Origin: Chromatiales bacterium
GTDB lineage: Bacteria > Pseudomonadota > Gammaproteobacteria > Steroidobacterales > Woeseiaceae
NCBI GenBank assembly: GCA_024679535.1
Contig: JAIBDF010000021.1
Span: forward strand, 1-34,999
Length of the DNA stretch: 34,999 nt
Direction of reading: 5' to 3'
The position numbers and the translations under genes are program-made. The notes beneath the pieces are model-generated. The model was given only the letters and a program-made list of their open reading frames with translations, ran no database searches and was not told the DNA's origin. Positions within the stretch are counted from its first letter, which is position 1, and each line of letters opens with the position of its first letter. Below, piece after piece: positions 1 to 8,601 of the stretch.

Positions 1-37
1 ACAACGACTCGGCCATATCTGCTTTGGTCAGTGCCAT
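1..37 (-). CDS. ihfA: Integration host factor subunit alpha, N-terminal fragment (runs off the window)
   Basis: Only the first 12 codons are present, reading M-A-L-T-K-A-D-M-A-E-S-L from an ATG at 37 towards position 1. This matches the very conserved start of IHF alpha (MALTKA-MAE). The gene begins 6 bp after the pheT stop codon, which is the pheT-ihfA order usual in gammaproteobacteria. IHF alpha pairs with IHF beta (ihfB, also in this window at 13453-13755) to bend DNA at specific sites. The call rests on the N-terminal motif plus position, because nothing else of the gene is visible. Confidence 0.85.
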   Translation of the reverse strand, partial: MALTKADMAESL

Positions 38-43
38 CGGGAA

Positions 44-2422
44 TCAGTCTCTTAGTTCAGCGGCGAATTTATCTTCTAGTTTAGTGATCGCTGCAGCCAT
101 TGCGGTGTCCGCATCGTCGTCAGTAAGGGTGCGCGATGTTTCCTGTAAAATCAAGCTTATTGCGACGCTTTTTCGCCCAGCTTCTATTCCCTCGCCCGTA
201 TAAATGTCAAATACCCTGGCGTCTCGAATTAGCCCCGGCGAGGCCTCAGCGACGGCATCAACGAGTTCGTTCGCAGAAACATGGTCATCAACAATCACGG
301 CAATATCACGCCGAATCGTTGGGAATTTGGAGACAGGCTCCGCCGATGGTGCGCCTGATGCGAGTGCTTTTGCAGCATCGAGTTCGAAAACGTAGGCCGC
401 TTTTTTCACGTCATAATCTTTTGCGAGACGCGGATGCAATTTTCCAACAATGCCGATAACCGTATCACCCCGCAGAATTTTTGCAGCCTGTCCTGGCTGC
501 AAAGCCGGGTGCTCGGTTGCGGCAAATCGAATCGCCGATACATCCCCAACGAGCGCAAGCAGTGCTTCGACATCACATTTAATATCAAAAAAATCAACGG
601 ACTCTGACTTTCTTCCCCATTGCTCTGCAGCAGCAGGACCCGTCGCCAGCCCCGCTATCCGCACGATTTCTTCGTGCGCATCCAGCGTGCCATGATACGA
701 GCGACTTGCTTCAAACAAACGCACGCGATCCTGTTGGCGCGCCAGGTTTGCGGACGCCGCAGCAACCAGTCCCGGCCACAGTGATGCACGCATCACAGAA
801 AGTTCCGATGAAATCGGATTGCTCAGGACAAGCTCCGAATCGGCGCCAGTAAATTTCCTGTTGGCTTCAGAATCGATAAAGCTGTAGGTGACAACCTCCT
901 GGTAATCGCGTCCGATCAACGTGGCTGCGGCGCGTTCGATCTCGATCCGCGACTCTGTCACGGTCTCCAGGGGCGATTGGGACGATAAGGTCGTTTCAGG
1001 AATGGAATCGTAGCCATGGATCCGGGCGACCTCTTCGATCAGGTCTACCTCGTACTCAATATCGAACCGGTGGCTCGGTGCAATGACCGTCCAGCCTGCG
1101 TCTATGACACGCACATCGAGCTGCAGACTCTCGAGAATGCGGGTCACTTCACCATCATCGATTTCGAGACCGAGCAGGTGCGCCAGGCGGCTTCTTCGCA
1201 GGACAATCGCCTCGCGTTCCGGCACATGTTCAGGCGAGGACTCGACAACCAAAGGTCCTGCATCGCCGCCGGAAATATCAAGCAATAATCGCGTCGCGCG
1301 TTCTACCGCACGACCCTGTGCCGCAGGGTCAACACCCCGCTCGAAACGCAGCGATGCGTCTGTATGCATTCCATAGTTGCGTGCCCGCCCCGCCATGAAA
1401 TCCGGTGGCCAGAACGCAGCTTCAAAAAATACGTCTGTCGTCCCATCGGTCACGGCGGTACTCAGACCACCCATAATGCCGGCGATGCCGATCGGACCGT
1501 TGTCGTCCGTTATGATCAGTGTGTCATCACGAAGTTCGACCTCTTTTTCATCGAGCAGCGTGACTTTTTCGCCGGTTTTGGCAAGGCGTGGCCGGATGGG
1601 CCCCTGCAAAAGGGCCGCGTCATAGGCATGCAGGGGCTGACCGAGCTCCAGCATGACGTAATTTGTAATGTCGACGACCGGTGAAATTCCACGCAGACCT
1701 GCGCGACGCAGGCGCTCGACCAACCATACCGGCGACTTAGCGGTAGGGTCGATACCGCGGATAATCCGTCCCGCAAATCGTGGACAGCCTGCAGGTTCAA
1801 CCAGCTCGACCGCCTGGGTGTCCTCAATCGTTGCCGCAACCGCCGGCACGGCAGCGCCCTGAAGCACTGCGCCGGTCAATGCGGACACATCTCGAGCGAC
1901 ACCCAGAATGCTGAAGCAGTCACCGCGATTCGGGGTCAGATCCAGATCGATTACAGCGTCGGGCAGGATAAGAACATCGACCAGCGGCGCGCCGACCGCC
2001 GCATCTACCGGCAGCTCCATGATGCCATCGGATTCGTCGCCCAAACCGAGCTCGATCGCCGAACACAGCATGCCGTTCGACACAACACCACGGATCTTGG
2101 CCTTCCGAAGTTTCATGCCATTGGGAAGTGTAACGCCCGGCTTCGCCAGCGGCGTCTTCATGCCTTGCCTGACGTTCGGCGCACCACAAACGATGTCGAT
2201 AAGCTCAGAGCCGCCATCGGACACTTTGCAAACGCTAAGCTTGTCGGCATCCGGGTGCTTGCCGCATTCGACTACTTCGGCAACAACGACATCCTCAATG
2301 CCGACCCCTTCAACTTCGATACCGTCGACTTCGTGACCGAGCATGGTCAGCTGGTGTCCGAGTTCTTCGGTATTGAGGTCAGGATCGACCCACTCGCGTA
2401 GCCAGGATTCTGCAATCTTCAT
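44..2422 (-). CDS. pheT: Phenylalanyl-tRNA synthetase beta subunit
   Basis: The 792-residue protein has the usual length and domain order of bacterial PheT. The N-terminal B1 tRNA-binding (EMAP-like) domain lies at about residues 40-150, with VVVAEVVECGKHPDADKL and CGAPNV. B3/B4 editing and B5 domains follow in the middle, and a C-terminal FDX-ACB anticodon-binding domain begins near residue 698 (KFPTIRRDIAVIV). With PheS it forms the cytosolic (alpha-beta)2 enzyme that charges tRNA-Phe; the beta subunit also removes mischarged Tyr. The ATG lies 5 bp after the pheS stop, so the two are co-transcribed and probably translationally coupled. ihfA follows 6 bp downstream. Confidence 0.97.
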   Translation of the reverse strand: MKIAESWLREWVDPDLNTEELGHQLTMLGHEVDGIEVEGVGIEDVVVAEVVECGKHPDADKLSVCKVSDGGSELIDIVCGAPNVRQGMKTPLAKPGVTLPNGMKLRKAKIRGVVSNGMLCSAIELGLGDESDGIMELPVDAAVGAPLVDVLILPDAVIDLDLTPNRGDCFSILGVARDVSALTGAVLQGAAVPAVAATIEDTQAVELVEPAGCPRFAGRIIRGIDPTAKSPVWLVERLRRAGLRGISPVVDITNYVMLELGQPLHAYDAALLQGPIRPRLAKTGEKVTLLDEKEVELRDDTLIITDDNGPIGIAGIMGGLSTAVTDGTTDVFFEAAFWPPDFMAGRARNYGMHTDASLRFERGVDPAAQGRAVERATRLLLDISGGDAGPLVVESSPEHVPEREAIVLRRSRLAHLLGLEIDDGEVTRILESLQLDVRVIDAGWTVIAPSHRFDIEYEVDLIEEVARIHGYDSIPETTLSSQSPLETVTESRIEIERAAATLIGRDYQEVVTYSFIDSEANRKFTGADSELVLSNPISSELSVMRASLWPGLVAAASANLARQQDRVRLFEASRSYHGTLDAHEEIVRIAGLATGPAAAEQWGRKSESVDFFDIKCDVEALLALVGDVSAIRFAATEHPALQPGQAAKILRGDTVIGIVGKLHPRLAKDYDVKKAAYVFELDAAKALASGAPSAEPVSKFPTIRRDIAVIVDDHVSANELVDAVAEASPGLIRDARVFDIYTGEGIEAGRKSVAISLILQETSRTLTDDDADTAMAAAITKLEDKFAAELRD

Positions 2423-2427
2423 AGTGC

Positions 2428-3459
<1,032 letters not shown>

Positions 3460-3831
3460 TTAGCTGGCGACTTGCTGTTCGAGACCTGCCTTGGCGGCTG
3501 CAGCGATCGCGCCAAATCCTTCCGGATCGTGGACAGCAATATCAGCCAGGACCTTACGATCAACCTCGATCTCCGCCTTATTCAGGCCATTGATCAGCCG
3601 GCTGTATGACAGGCCATGCAGACGTGCGGCAGCGTTGATACGCGCGATCCACAGCGCGCGGAACTGACGCTTGCGCTGGCGGCGATCGCGGTATGCGTAC
3701 TGGCCGGCCTTGATAACGGCCTGCTTGGCCGTCTTGTATAGTTTGGAACGCGCGCCGTAATAACCCTTCGCTTTACCGAGGACTTTCTTATGACGGGCTT
3801 TGGCGGTTACGCCACGTTTTACTCGTGCCAT
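3460..3831 (-). CDS. rplT: 50S ribosomal protein L20
   Basis: The 123-residue, very basic protein has the canonical L20 start [18 protein letters not shown] and the conserved [17 protein letters not shown] stretch (about residues 53-70). L20 binds 23S rRNA early in 50S assembly and, in E. coli, represses translation of rpmI-rplT by binding their mRNA. A good Shine-Dalgarno (GAGGGG, 8 nt spacing) precedes the ATG. The gene follows rpmI by 14 bp in the standard infC-rpmI-rplT order. Confidence 0.98.
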   Translation of the reverse strand: MARVKRGVTAKARHKKVLGKAKGYYGARSKLYKTAKQAVIKAGQYAYRDRRQRKRQFRALWIARINAAARLHGLSYSRLINGLNKAEIEVDRKVLADIAVHDPEGFGAIAAAAKAGLEQQVAS

Positions 3832-3845
3832 CTCTCAATCCCCTC

Positions 3846-4043
3846 TTAGCTGTAAGGAAGCATGCGCTTCACGGCCTTCACATCGGCGTCTGCGACCTGC
3901 AGAGTATTGCCGAGTTGACGTTTACGCTTGGACTTCTTCTTGGTAAGAATGTGATTGAGGTGGGCCTGGGAGCGCTTGAAGCCGCCCTTACCCGTTTTAC
4001 TGAAGCGCTTGGCGGCGCCCCGATTGGTCTTCATCTTTGACAT
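3846..4043 (-). CDS. rpmI: 50S ribosomal protein L35
   Basis: The 65-residue basic protein carries the L35 signature: [14 protein letters not shown] at the start, a central [18 protein letters not shown], and KSKRKRQLG. It is a small structural protein of the large ribosomal subunit. A Shine-Dalgarno AAGGAAG lies a few bases upstream of the ATG. It sits between infC (138 bp upstream) and rplT (14 bp downstream). The long gap to infC is where the L20-responsive translational operator lies in E. coli. Confidence 0.98.
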   Translation of the reverse strand: MSKMKTNRGAAKRFSKTGKGGFKRSQAHLNHILTKKKSKRKRQLGNTLQVADADVKAVKRMLPYS

Positions 4044-4181
4044 TGTGTCTTCCTTTGTAGCCTTGCAACGTGCCTCACTGAGAACCAGCTCAGTTGCCGC
4101 GGCAGGCGGATTAATGGTCGATTCGGGCCTCAGGGCCTTCCTACGATCCGTTACTCTCTTTTTATGCGGTACGTATTACGC
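4044..4181 (-). promoter_or_regulatory. infC-rpmI intercistronic leader, possible L20 operator
   Basis: This 138-bp gene-free stretch separates two genes that otherwise belong to one operon. On the minus strand it contains small hairpins, including ACTGAG-CTGGTT-CTCAGT and GGCC-CTGA-GGCC, ahead of the rpmI Shine-Dalgarno. In E. coli the same interval folds into the site where L20 represses rpmI and rplT translation. By position this is the likely equivalent. I could not confirm a pseudoknot or an L20-specific helix by eye. Confidence 0.35.
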
Positions 4182-4700
4182 CTAGTGTTTTCTCGGTGCA
4201 ATAACCTGGACCATTTGCCGTCCTTCCATCTGTGGCATCTGCTCCACCGTACCGTACTCTTCCAGGTCATCTCTGACCCTGGCCAGCAGCTGCGCGCCCA
4301 ACTCCTTGTGCGCCATCTCCCGACCGCGGAATCTTAAGGTGATTTTCGTTTTATCACCGTCCTCGAGAAACTCAATGAGTTTCCTGAGCTTGATCTGGTA
4401 ATCGCCTTCGTCCGTTCCCGGCCGGAATTTGATTTCCTTCACATGAACCTGCTTTTGCTTGCGTTTCGCAGTCTGGTTTTTCTTGTTCTGTTCGAACAGG
4501 TACTTACCAAAATCCATAATTCGGCATACAGGTGGCTCCGCCATCGGCGAAACTTCGACGAGGTCTAATCCCTCATCCTTGGCCAAATCGATCGCTGCTG
4601 CGAGACCCATGACCCCTGCCTGCTCACCATCCGAGCCAATAACCCGCACTTCGGTGGCCTCTATTTCATCATTGCGCCTTACGCGCTTTGTAACTGCGAT
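4182..4700 (-). CDS. infC: Translation initiation factor IF-3, probable AUC start codon
   Basis: The protein is a standard two-domain IF-3. The N-domain contains [18 protein letters not shown], then [21 protein letters not shown], a Lys-rich linker, and a C-domain with [20 protein letters not shown] and [14 protein letters not shown]-3 binds the 30S subunit and rejects non-canonical start codons. No ATG or GTG exists near the expected start. A strong Shine-Dalgarno GGGAGG is followed by ATTTGGGT (8 nt) and then ATC in frame at 4700, giving 172 residues. The only conventional alternative, TTG at 4706, would sit 2 nt from the Shine-Dalgarno, which is too close. infC genes in other bacteria use AUU or AUC for autoregulation, so AUC is preferred here. 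Confidence 0.9.
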   Translation of the reverse strand: MAVTKRVRRNDEIEATEVRVIGSDGEQAGVMGLAAAIDLAKDEGLDLVEVSPMAEPPVCRIMDFGKYLFEQNKKNQTAKRKQKQVHVKEIKFRPGTDEGDYQIKLRKLIEFLEDGDKTKITLRFRGREMAHKELGAQLLARVRDDLEEYGTVEQMPQMEGRQMVQVIAPRKH

Positions 4701-4777
4701 ACCCAAATCCTCCCGAAAATCAAAATCTTAGCCCGCCCCGAGCCGCACCATTCAGGCGCAGTCACAACGGGAACGCG

Positions 4778-4806
4778 ATTCTAATAAGCCTGCGCGCAGG
4801 AAACAA
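4778..4806 (-). promoter_or_regulatory. Probable sigma-70 promoter of infC
   Basis: On the minus strand TTGTTT (4801-4806) and TAGAAT (4778-4783) are separated by exactly 17 bp, placing transcription start about 70 bp before the infC start. The spacer next to the -35 is a perfect 12-bp palindrome, CCTGCGCGCAGG (4789-4800), which could bind a regulator or be chance GC symmetry. The promoter is needed because the gene upstream is tRNA-Val rather than thrS. Confidence 0.5.
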
Positions 4807-4864
4807 CCTCCAGAACCCGAATTTTCGTAAAAAAATCAGGTGCTTTATTCATTATCCTGGAGAT

Positions 4865-4939
4865 TGGTGGGCGATGCGGGTTTCGAACCTGCGACCTCCA
4901 CGATGTCAACGTGGCGCTCTACCCCTGAGCTAATCGCCC
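4865..4939 (-). tRNA. tRNA-Val (anticodon GAC)
   Basis: A 75-nt cloverleaf is visible on the minus strand. The 7-bp acceptor stem is GGGCGAT/ATCGCCC with discriminator A and an encoded CCA. The D-arm contains AGCTCAGGGGTAGAGC. The anticodon stem CCACG/CGTGG encloses loop TTGACAT, giving anticodon GAC, which reads GUC and GUU. The T-arm carries GGTTCGAAACC. The gene stands alone between uvrB and infC with its own promoter. Downstream there is only a weak hairpin before a T7 run (minus strand, near 4830-4836). Confidence 0.97.
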
Positions 4940-4959
4940 ATACTCTCGAAGGGACGCGT

Positions 4960-4988
4960 AAGATACTGAAGGGCTTGACCTACTGCAA
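4960..4988 (-). promoter_or_regulatory. Promoter of tRNA-Val
   Basis: On the minus strand TTGCAG (4983-4988) and TATCTT (4960-4965) are 17 bp apart, followed by a GC-rich discriminator (ACGCGTCCC) typical of stringently controlled stable-RNA promoters. The start site would be about 14 nt before the mature tRNA. It lies just downstream of the uvrB stop codon, so the tRNA is probably transcribed independently of uvrB. Confidence 0.6.
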
Positions 4989-4994
4989 GGCTTT

Positions 4995-7043
4995 TCAGCC
5001 CGCTTTCGCGCCACCAATTCCAAGGCCCTGCGCCCGTATCGACTGGATCTCGTCACGCAAGTTCGCGGCCTCCTCAAACTCCAGGTCCCGGGCATGCTTG
5101 AGCATCTTCTTTTCGAGCTTGGCAGCCCGTTTCAGGAGTTGCTCGGGACTCATGACCTCATAGACGCCCTTTTTATCGCCCGCCGTTCTGCCGGGCACCG
5201 GGTAGGCAGCTTCCATGACATCGGCTACCTGCTTGATGATCGTCTTCGGCGTGATGCCATGCTTTTCGTTATAGATGACCTGCGTTGCCCGACGGCGATC
5301 CGTCTCATCCAGGGCTCGGCGCATCGAACCCGTCACACGATCGGCATAGAGAATAGCGGTGCCATGGAGATTGCGAGCCGCGCGTCCAATTGTCTGGATC
5401 AGCGAGCGCTCCGAGCGCAGGAAGCCCTCTTTGTCAGCATCAAGGATCGCCACGAGTGACACCTCGGGCATATCCAGGCCCTCTCGCAGCAGGTTGATGC
5501 CTACCAGGACATCGAAAGCCCCGAGCCTCAGGTCCCTGATGATCTCGGTGCGCTCGACGGTGCCGATATCGGAATGCAGATAGCGCACGGCGACACCGTG
5601 TTCGCGCAGGTACTCGGTCAGATCCTCAGACATACGCTTGGTCAACGTCGTGATCAGGACCCGCTCGCCTGCACCGGTACGTTTGTTGATCTCAGACAGC
5701 ACGTCGTCGACCTGGGTTGTAGCCGGACGCACTTCGATGCTCGGGTCGATCAAACCCGTGGGCCTGACAAGCTGCTCGACGACGTTGTCTGAATGCTCTT
5801 TCTCGTAGTCACCGGGTGTCGCCGAGACATAGACCGTCTGCGGTGACAGCCGCTCGAATTCGTCGAAGCGCAGTGGCCGGTTATCCAATGCAGACGGCAG
5901 GCGGAAGCCAAATTCGACCAACGTCTCCTTGCGCGAGCGATCACCCTTATACATCGCGCCCAATTGCGGCACGGTTACGTGGCTTTCATCGATGATGAGC
6001 AAGGCGTTATCGGGCACGTAATCGAACAGGCATGGCGGTGGTTCGCCGGAGCTTCTGCCCGACAGATAGCGCGAGTAGTTTTCGATGCCCGAGCAGTACC
6101 CAAGCTCACGAATCATCTCTAAATCGAATAAGGTTCTCTGCTCAAGTCTCTGAGCTTCCAATAGTTTTTCATGCCTTCTTAGGTACTCAAGCCGATCCTT
6201 CAGCTCGACTTTAATGTGCTCGCAGGCCTCGAGAAGCTTCTCCCGGGGCGTCACATAGTGAGTCTTTGGAAAGACCGTAAAGCGCGATACGCGGCGGACC
6301 ATTTCGCCGGTGAGCGGATCGAAATAGGCGATCGATTCAACTTCGTCATCGAACAGCTCGATGCGGACCGCGTCGCGCTCCGACTCCGCCGGAAATACGT
6401 CAATCACATCGCCCCTTACGCGGTAGGTCCCCTGCGACAGGTCCAGTTCGTTGCGTGTGTACTGCATCTCCGCCAACCGGCGGAGAATGGTGCGCTGGTC
6501 GATACGGTCGCCACGAGTTACATGCAGCACCATGCTGAAATATGCTTCGGGATCGCCAAGCCCGTAGATAGCCGAAACCGTTGCCACGATGATCGCGTCC
6601 GGGCGCTCGATGAGCGCCTTGGTGGCCGACAGGCGCATTTGCTCGATGTGCTGGTTGATCGACGCGTCTTTTTCAATAAACGTATCCGACGAAGGCACAT
6701 ACGCCTCCGGCTGGTAGTAGTCGTAATAAGAAACGAAATACTCAACGGCATTGTTCGGGAAAAACTCGCGCATTTCGCCATAAAGCTGTGCCGCCAGCGT
6801 CTTGTTTGGTGCCAGGATCATCGCGGGACGCTGCGTACGCTCAATCACGCTCGCGATCGTGTACGTCTTGCCAGACCCCGTTACACCAAGCAGCGTTTGT
6901 CGCGCGAGCCCGTCATCCAGCCCCTCGGCGAGTCCTGCAATAGCCGCTGGCTGGTCGCCTGCCGGCGAGAAATCGGAGGCCAGATCAAAGCGGTCACGAT
7001 GTTCCGTTGAGGTATTGGGGAGGTCTGTTGTTTCACGTACCAT
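4995..7043 (-). CDS. uvrB: UvrABC excinuclease subunit B
   Basis: The 682-residue protein is a full UvrB: Walker A GVTGSGKT at residues 53-60, the DNA-clamping beta-hairpin region [16 protein letters not shown] near 102-117, a DESH Walker B, helicase motifs with [14 protein letters not shown] and [14 protein letters not shown], the QTIGRAARN motif VI, and a C-terminal UVR domain ([14 protein letters not shown]) for UvrC contact. It verifies damage delivered by UvrA and recruits UvrC in nucleotide excision repair. The N-terminus is about 15 residues longer than in E. coli, and no closer start codon exists. Only 27 bp separate it from the divergent aminotransferase gene, and I found no LexA box there. 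Confidence 0.97.
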   Translation of the reverse strand: MVRETTDLPNTSTEHRDRFDLASDFSPAGDQPAAIAGLAEGLDDGLARQTLLGVTGSGKTYTIASVIERTQRPAMILAPNKTLAAQLYGEMREFFPNNAVEYFVSYYDYYQPEAYVPSSDTFIEKDASINQHIEQMRLSATKALIERPDAIIVATVSAIYGLGDPEAYFSMVLHVTRGDRIDQRTILRRLAEMQYTRNELDLSQGTYRVRGDVIDVFPAESERDAVRIELFDDEVESIAYFDPLTGEMVRRVSRFTVFPKTHYVTPREKLLEACEHIKVELKDRLEYLRRHEKLLEAQRLEQRTLFDLEMIRELGYCSGIENYSRYLSGRSSGEPPPCLFDYVPDNALLIIDESHVTVPQLGAMYKGDRSRKETLVEFGFRLPSALDNRPLRFDEFERLSPQTVYVSATPGDYEKEHSDNVVEQLVRPTGLIDPSIEVRPATTQVDDVLSEINKRTGAGERVLITTLTKRMSEDLTEYLREHGVAVRYLHSDIGTVERTEIIRDLRLGAFDVLVGINLLREGLDMPEVSLVAILDADKEGFLRSERSLIQTIGRAARNLHGTAILYADRVTGSMRRALDETDRRRATQVIYNEKHGITPKTIIKQVADVMEAAYPVPGRTAGDKKGVYEVMSPEQLLKRAAKLEKKMLKHARDLEFEEAANLRDEIQSIRAQGLGIGGAKAG

Positions 7044-7070
7044 AGCGCTGCGTATCTGAGGGGTAATCGA

Positions 7071-8255
7071 GTGATCTTACCAGTTTCCAAACGTATGGCT
7101 TCAGTGAAGCCCTCCCCAACCGGTGCTGTTCTGGCATTGGCGACGGAACTACGAGCAGCAGGACGTGACGTGATCAGCCTGGGGACCGGTGAGCCGGATT
7201 TCGATACTCCGGCACACATTTGTGCAGCGGCTATCGCGGCCATCAACGATGGACAAACCCGCTACACCCCGATTGACGGCACCGCTGAACTAAAGGCCGC
7301 CATCCAGGCGAAGCTGTCTCGCGAGAATCAACTGGACTACCAGCTATCCCAGATCGTGGTGACCTGCGGCGCCAAACAGGCATTGTTCAACCTGTGCCTC
7401 GCGCTGCTTAACCCCGGTGACGAGGTCATCATCCCCGCGCCGTACTGGGTGTCCTATCCCGATATGGTGCGCCTCGCCGATGCCGAGCCGGTGATCATCG
7501 AGGCAGGCATTGAACAACACTTCAAGTTAACGCCCGGACAGCTGCAAGCGGCCATCACCCAGCGGACCCGGCTGCTGATACTGAACAATCCGTCCAACCC
7601 GACCGGTGCGTGTTACGACGAGGCAGAGTTGGCCGCGCTGGGCGCGGTCATTGAGCAGCATCCCGATATCGTCATACTGTCCGATGACATCTACGAGCAT
7701 ATCCACTGGGCACCCGAGCCGTTTATGAGTTTCGCGACGGCCTGCCCTTCGCTTATGGGGCGCACCGTCACCACCAATGGCGTGTCGAAGGCCTACGCCA
7801 TGACAGGCTGGCGCATCGGTTATGCGGCCGGCCCGCAGGAACTGATCAACGCCATGAAGACCATACAAAGCCAGAGCACAACGAACGCCTGCAGTATTTC
7901 CCAGGCGGCAGCGGTGGAGGCACTTAACGGTGACCAGACTTGCGTGCATGAGATGGCATCCGCTTACCACCAACGTCACGACTACTTTGTCGCCGCACTA
8001 AACGCGATCGAGGGCTTCGAATGTCGTCTCGGCGAAGGCGCTTTCTACGCATTCCCAAGAATCAAGGGGGTATTGGAAGCCAGAGGTATGAAGGATGATA
8101 TCGAGTTCGTAGAGTTTCTTCTCAATGAGGCCGATCTGGCCTGTGTACCGGGATCAGCCTTCGGCGCACCGGGGTACGTACGTTTTTCCTTCGCCTGTTC
8201 GATGGAAATGCTGGAAGAGTCCATAAGGCGTATAAAACGGGCCGTGATGGCTTGA
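7071..8255 (+). CDS. PLP-dependent aspartate-type aminotransferase (class I, subgroup gamma)
   Basis: The 394-residue fold-type I aminotransferase has the sequence style of the Rhizobium/Thermus AspAT subgroup: SVKPSPT near the N-terminus, [19 protein letters not shown] (about 171-179), SDDIYEH with D205, PLP lysine K240 in [17 protein letters not shown], and R248. It probably transfers the amino group between aspartate and 2-oxoglutarate; related proteins also use prephenate or aromatic acids, so substrate range is uncertain. The GTG at 7071 has a good Shine-Dalgarno (AGGGG, 7 nt) and is preferred over the ATG at 7095. It diverges from uvrB across 27 bp. Its stop codon overlaps the -35 of the tRNA-Asn promoter. 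Confidence 0.9.
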   Translation: MILPVSKRMASVKPSPTGAVLALATELRAAGRDVISLGTGEPDFDTPAHICAAAIAAINDGQTRYTPIDGTAELKAAIQAKLSRENQLDYQLSQIVVTCGAKQALFNLCLALLNPGDEVIIPAPYWVSYPDMVRLADAEPVIIEAGIEQHFKLTPGQLQAAITQRTRLLILNNPSNPTGACYDEAELAALGAVIEQHPDIVILSDDIYEHIHWAPEPFMSFATACPSLMGRTVTTNGVSKAYAMTGWRIGYAAGPQELINAMKTIQSQSTTNACSISQAAAVEALNGDQTCVHEMASAYHQRHDYFVAALNAIEGFECRLGEGAFYAFPRIKGVLEARGMKDDIEFVEFLLNEADLACVPGSAFGAPGYVRFSFACSMEMLEESIRRIKRAVMA

Positions 8256-8280
8256 CAAGGGACCGGGGCTAGACCAGAAT
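8252..8280 (+). promoter_or_regulatory. Promoter of tRNA-Asn
   Basis: A perfect -35 hexamer TTGACA (8252-8257) is followed after 17 bp by CAGAAT (8275-8280) and a very GC-rich discriminator (CGCGCCCCGC), the usual layout of strong stringently controlled tRNA promoters. The -35 overlaps the TGA of the aminotransferase gene. Confidence 0.65.
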
Positions 8281-8309
8281 CGCGCCCCGCACCTAAGGGT
8301 GAGCAAAAT

Positions 8310-8385
8310 TCCCCGGTAGCTCAGTTGGTAGAGCAGATGACTGTTAATCATCGGGTCCGTGGTTCGAGTCCGCGCCGGGGAGCCA
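8310..8385 (+). tRNA. tRNA-Asn (anticodon GTT)
   Basis: A 76-nt cloverleaf with acceptor stem TCCCCGG/CCGGGGA, discriminator G and encoded CCA. The D-arm is AGCTCAGTTGGTAGAGC, and the anticodon stem GATGA/TCATC encloses loop CTGTTAA (anticodon GTT). The T-arm has GGTTCGAGTCC. It has its own promoter and terminator. Beyond the terminator lies the decayed region around the M20 peptidase gene, which is notable because tRNA genes are common rearrangement points. Confidence 0.98.
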
Positions 8386-8392
8386 AATTAAG

Positions 8393-8424
8393 AAAGCCCG
8401 CTTTTTAGCGGGCTTTTTCTTTTC
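8393..8424 (+). terminator. Intrinsic terminator after tRNA-Asn
   Basis: Arms AAAGCCCGCT (8393-8402) and AGCGGGCTTT (8407-8416) form a 10-bp stem with a 4-nt loop and run into TTTTTCTTTT. On the opposite strand the same stem is followed by a moderately T-rich tail, so it may also stop transcription coming from the M20 gene. Confidence 0.85.
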
Positions 8425-8436
8425 CGGACTAACGCA

Positions 8437-8601
8437 TCAACCACCGCCACCGAGTGTGCGGTGCTCCTTTTGATGAAACGTAATGTCCAGGGCAGTCTTC
8501 GTAAGCATCAGAATGATCAGCCCGGACAGCGGCTGCCCCTGCTCGATCAGAATGACATTCTCGCACCAGAACAGGAGTAACGGGGACAGCCGACCGACCG
8601 G
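8437..8601 (-). pseudogene. 3' remnant of a membrane-protein gene (DUF6498-like tail)
   Basis: Immediately after the M20 stop codon, and in the same frame, 54 codons stay open to a TGA at 8437-8439. The translation looks like a real membrane-protein C-terminus: a hydrophobic segment (SPLLLFWCENVILIEQ), then QPLSGLIILMLTKTALDI, then a charged tail FHQKEHRTLGGGG. The K-T-hydrophobic-D-[IL]-x-x-H-x-x-E-H ending recalls the tails of DUF6498-type integral membrane proteins, though I cannot search for it. There is no start codon (ATG, GTG or TTG) in this frame after the M20 stop, so it is not an intact gene. It is best read as what is left after a deletion joined the M20 gene to the end of another gene. 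The alternative is a chance open frame. Confidence 0.45.

Noticed and set aside
4840..5163. Plus-strand frame running across tRNA-Val and the uvrB end
   Set aside because: It reads through a tRNA gene in antisense; no real protein features.
6216..7010. 264-codon open frame opposite uvrB
   Set aside because: Antisense to conserved helicase motifs; composition typical of a shadow frame.
8571..8601. GGGGACAG motif resembling REP-type elements linked to tyrosine transposases
   Set aside because: A single degenerate copy with no partner or transposase; probably chance within the membrane-protein remnant.
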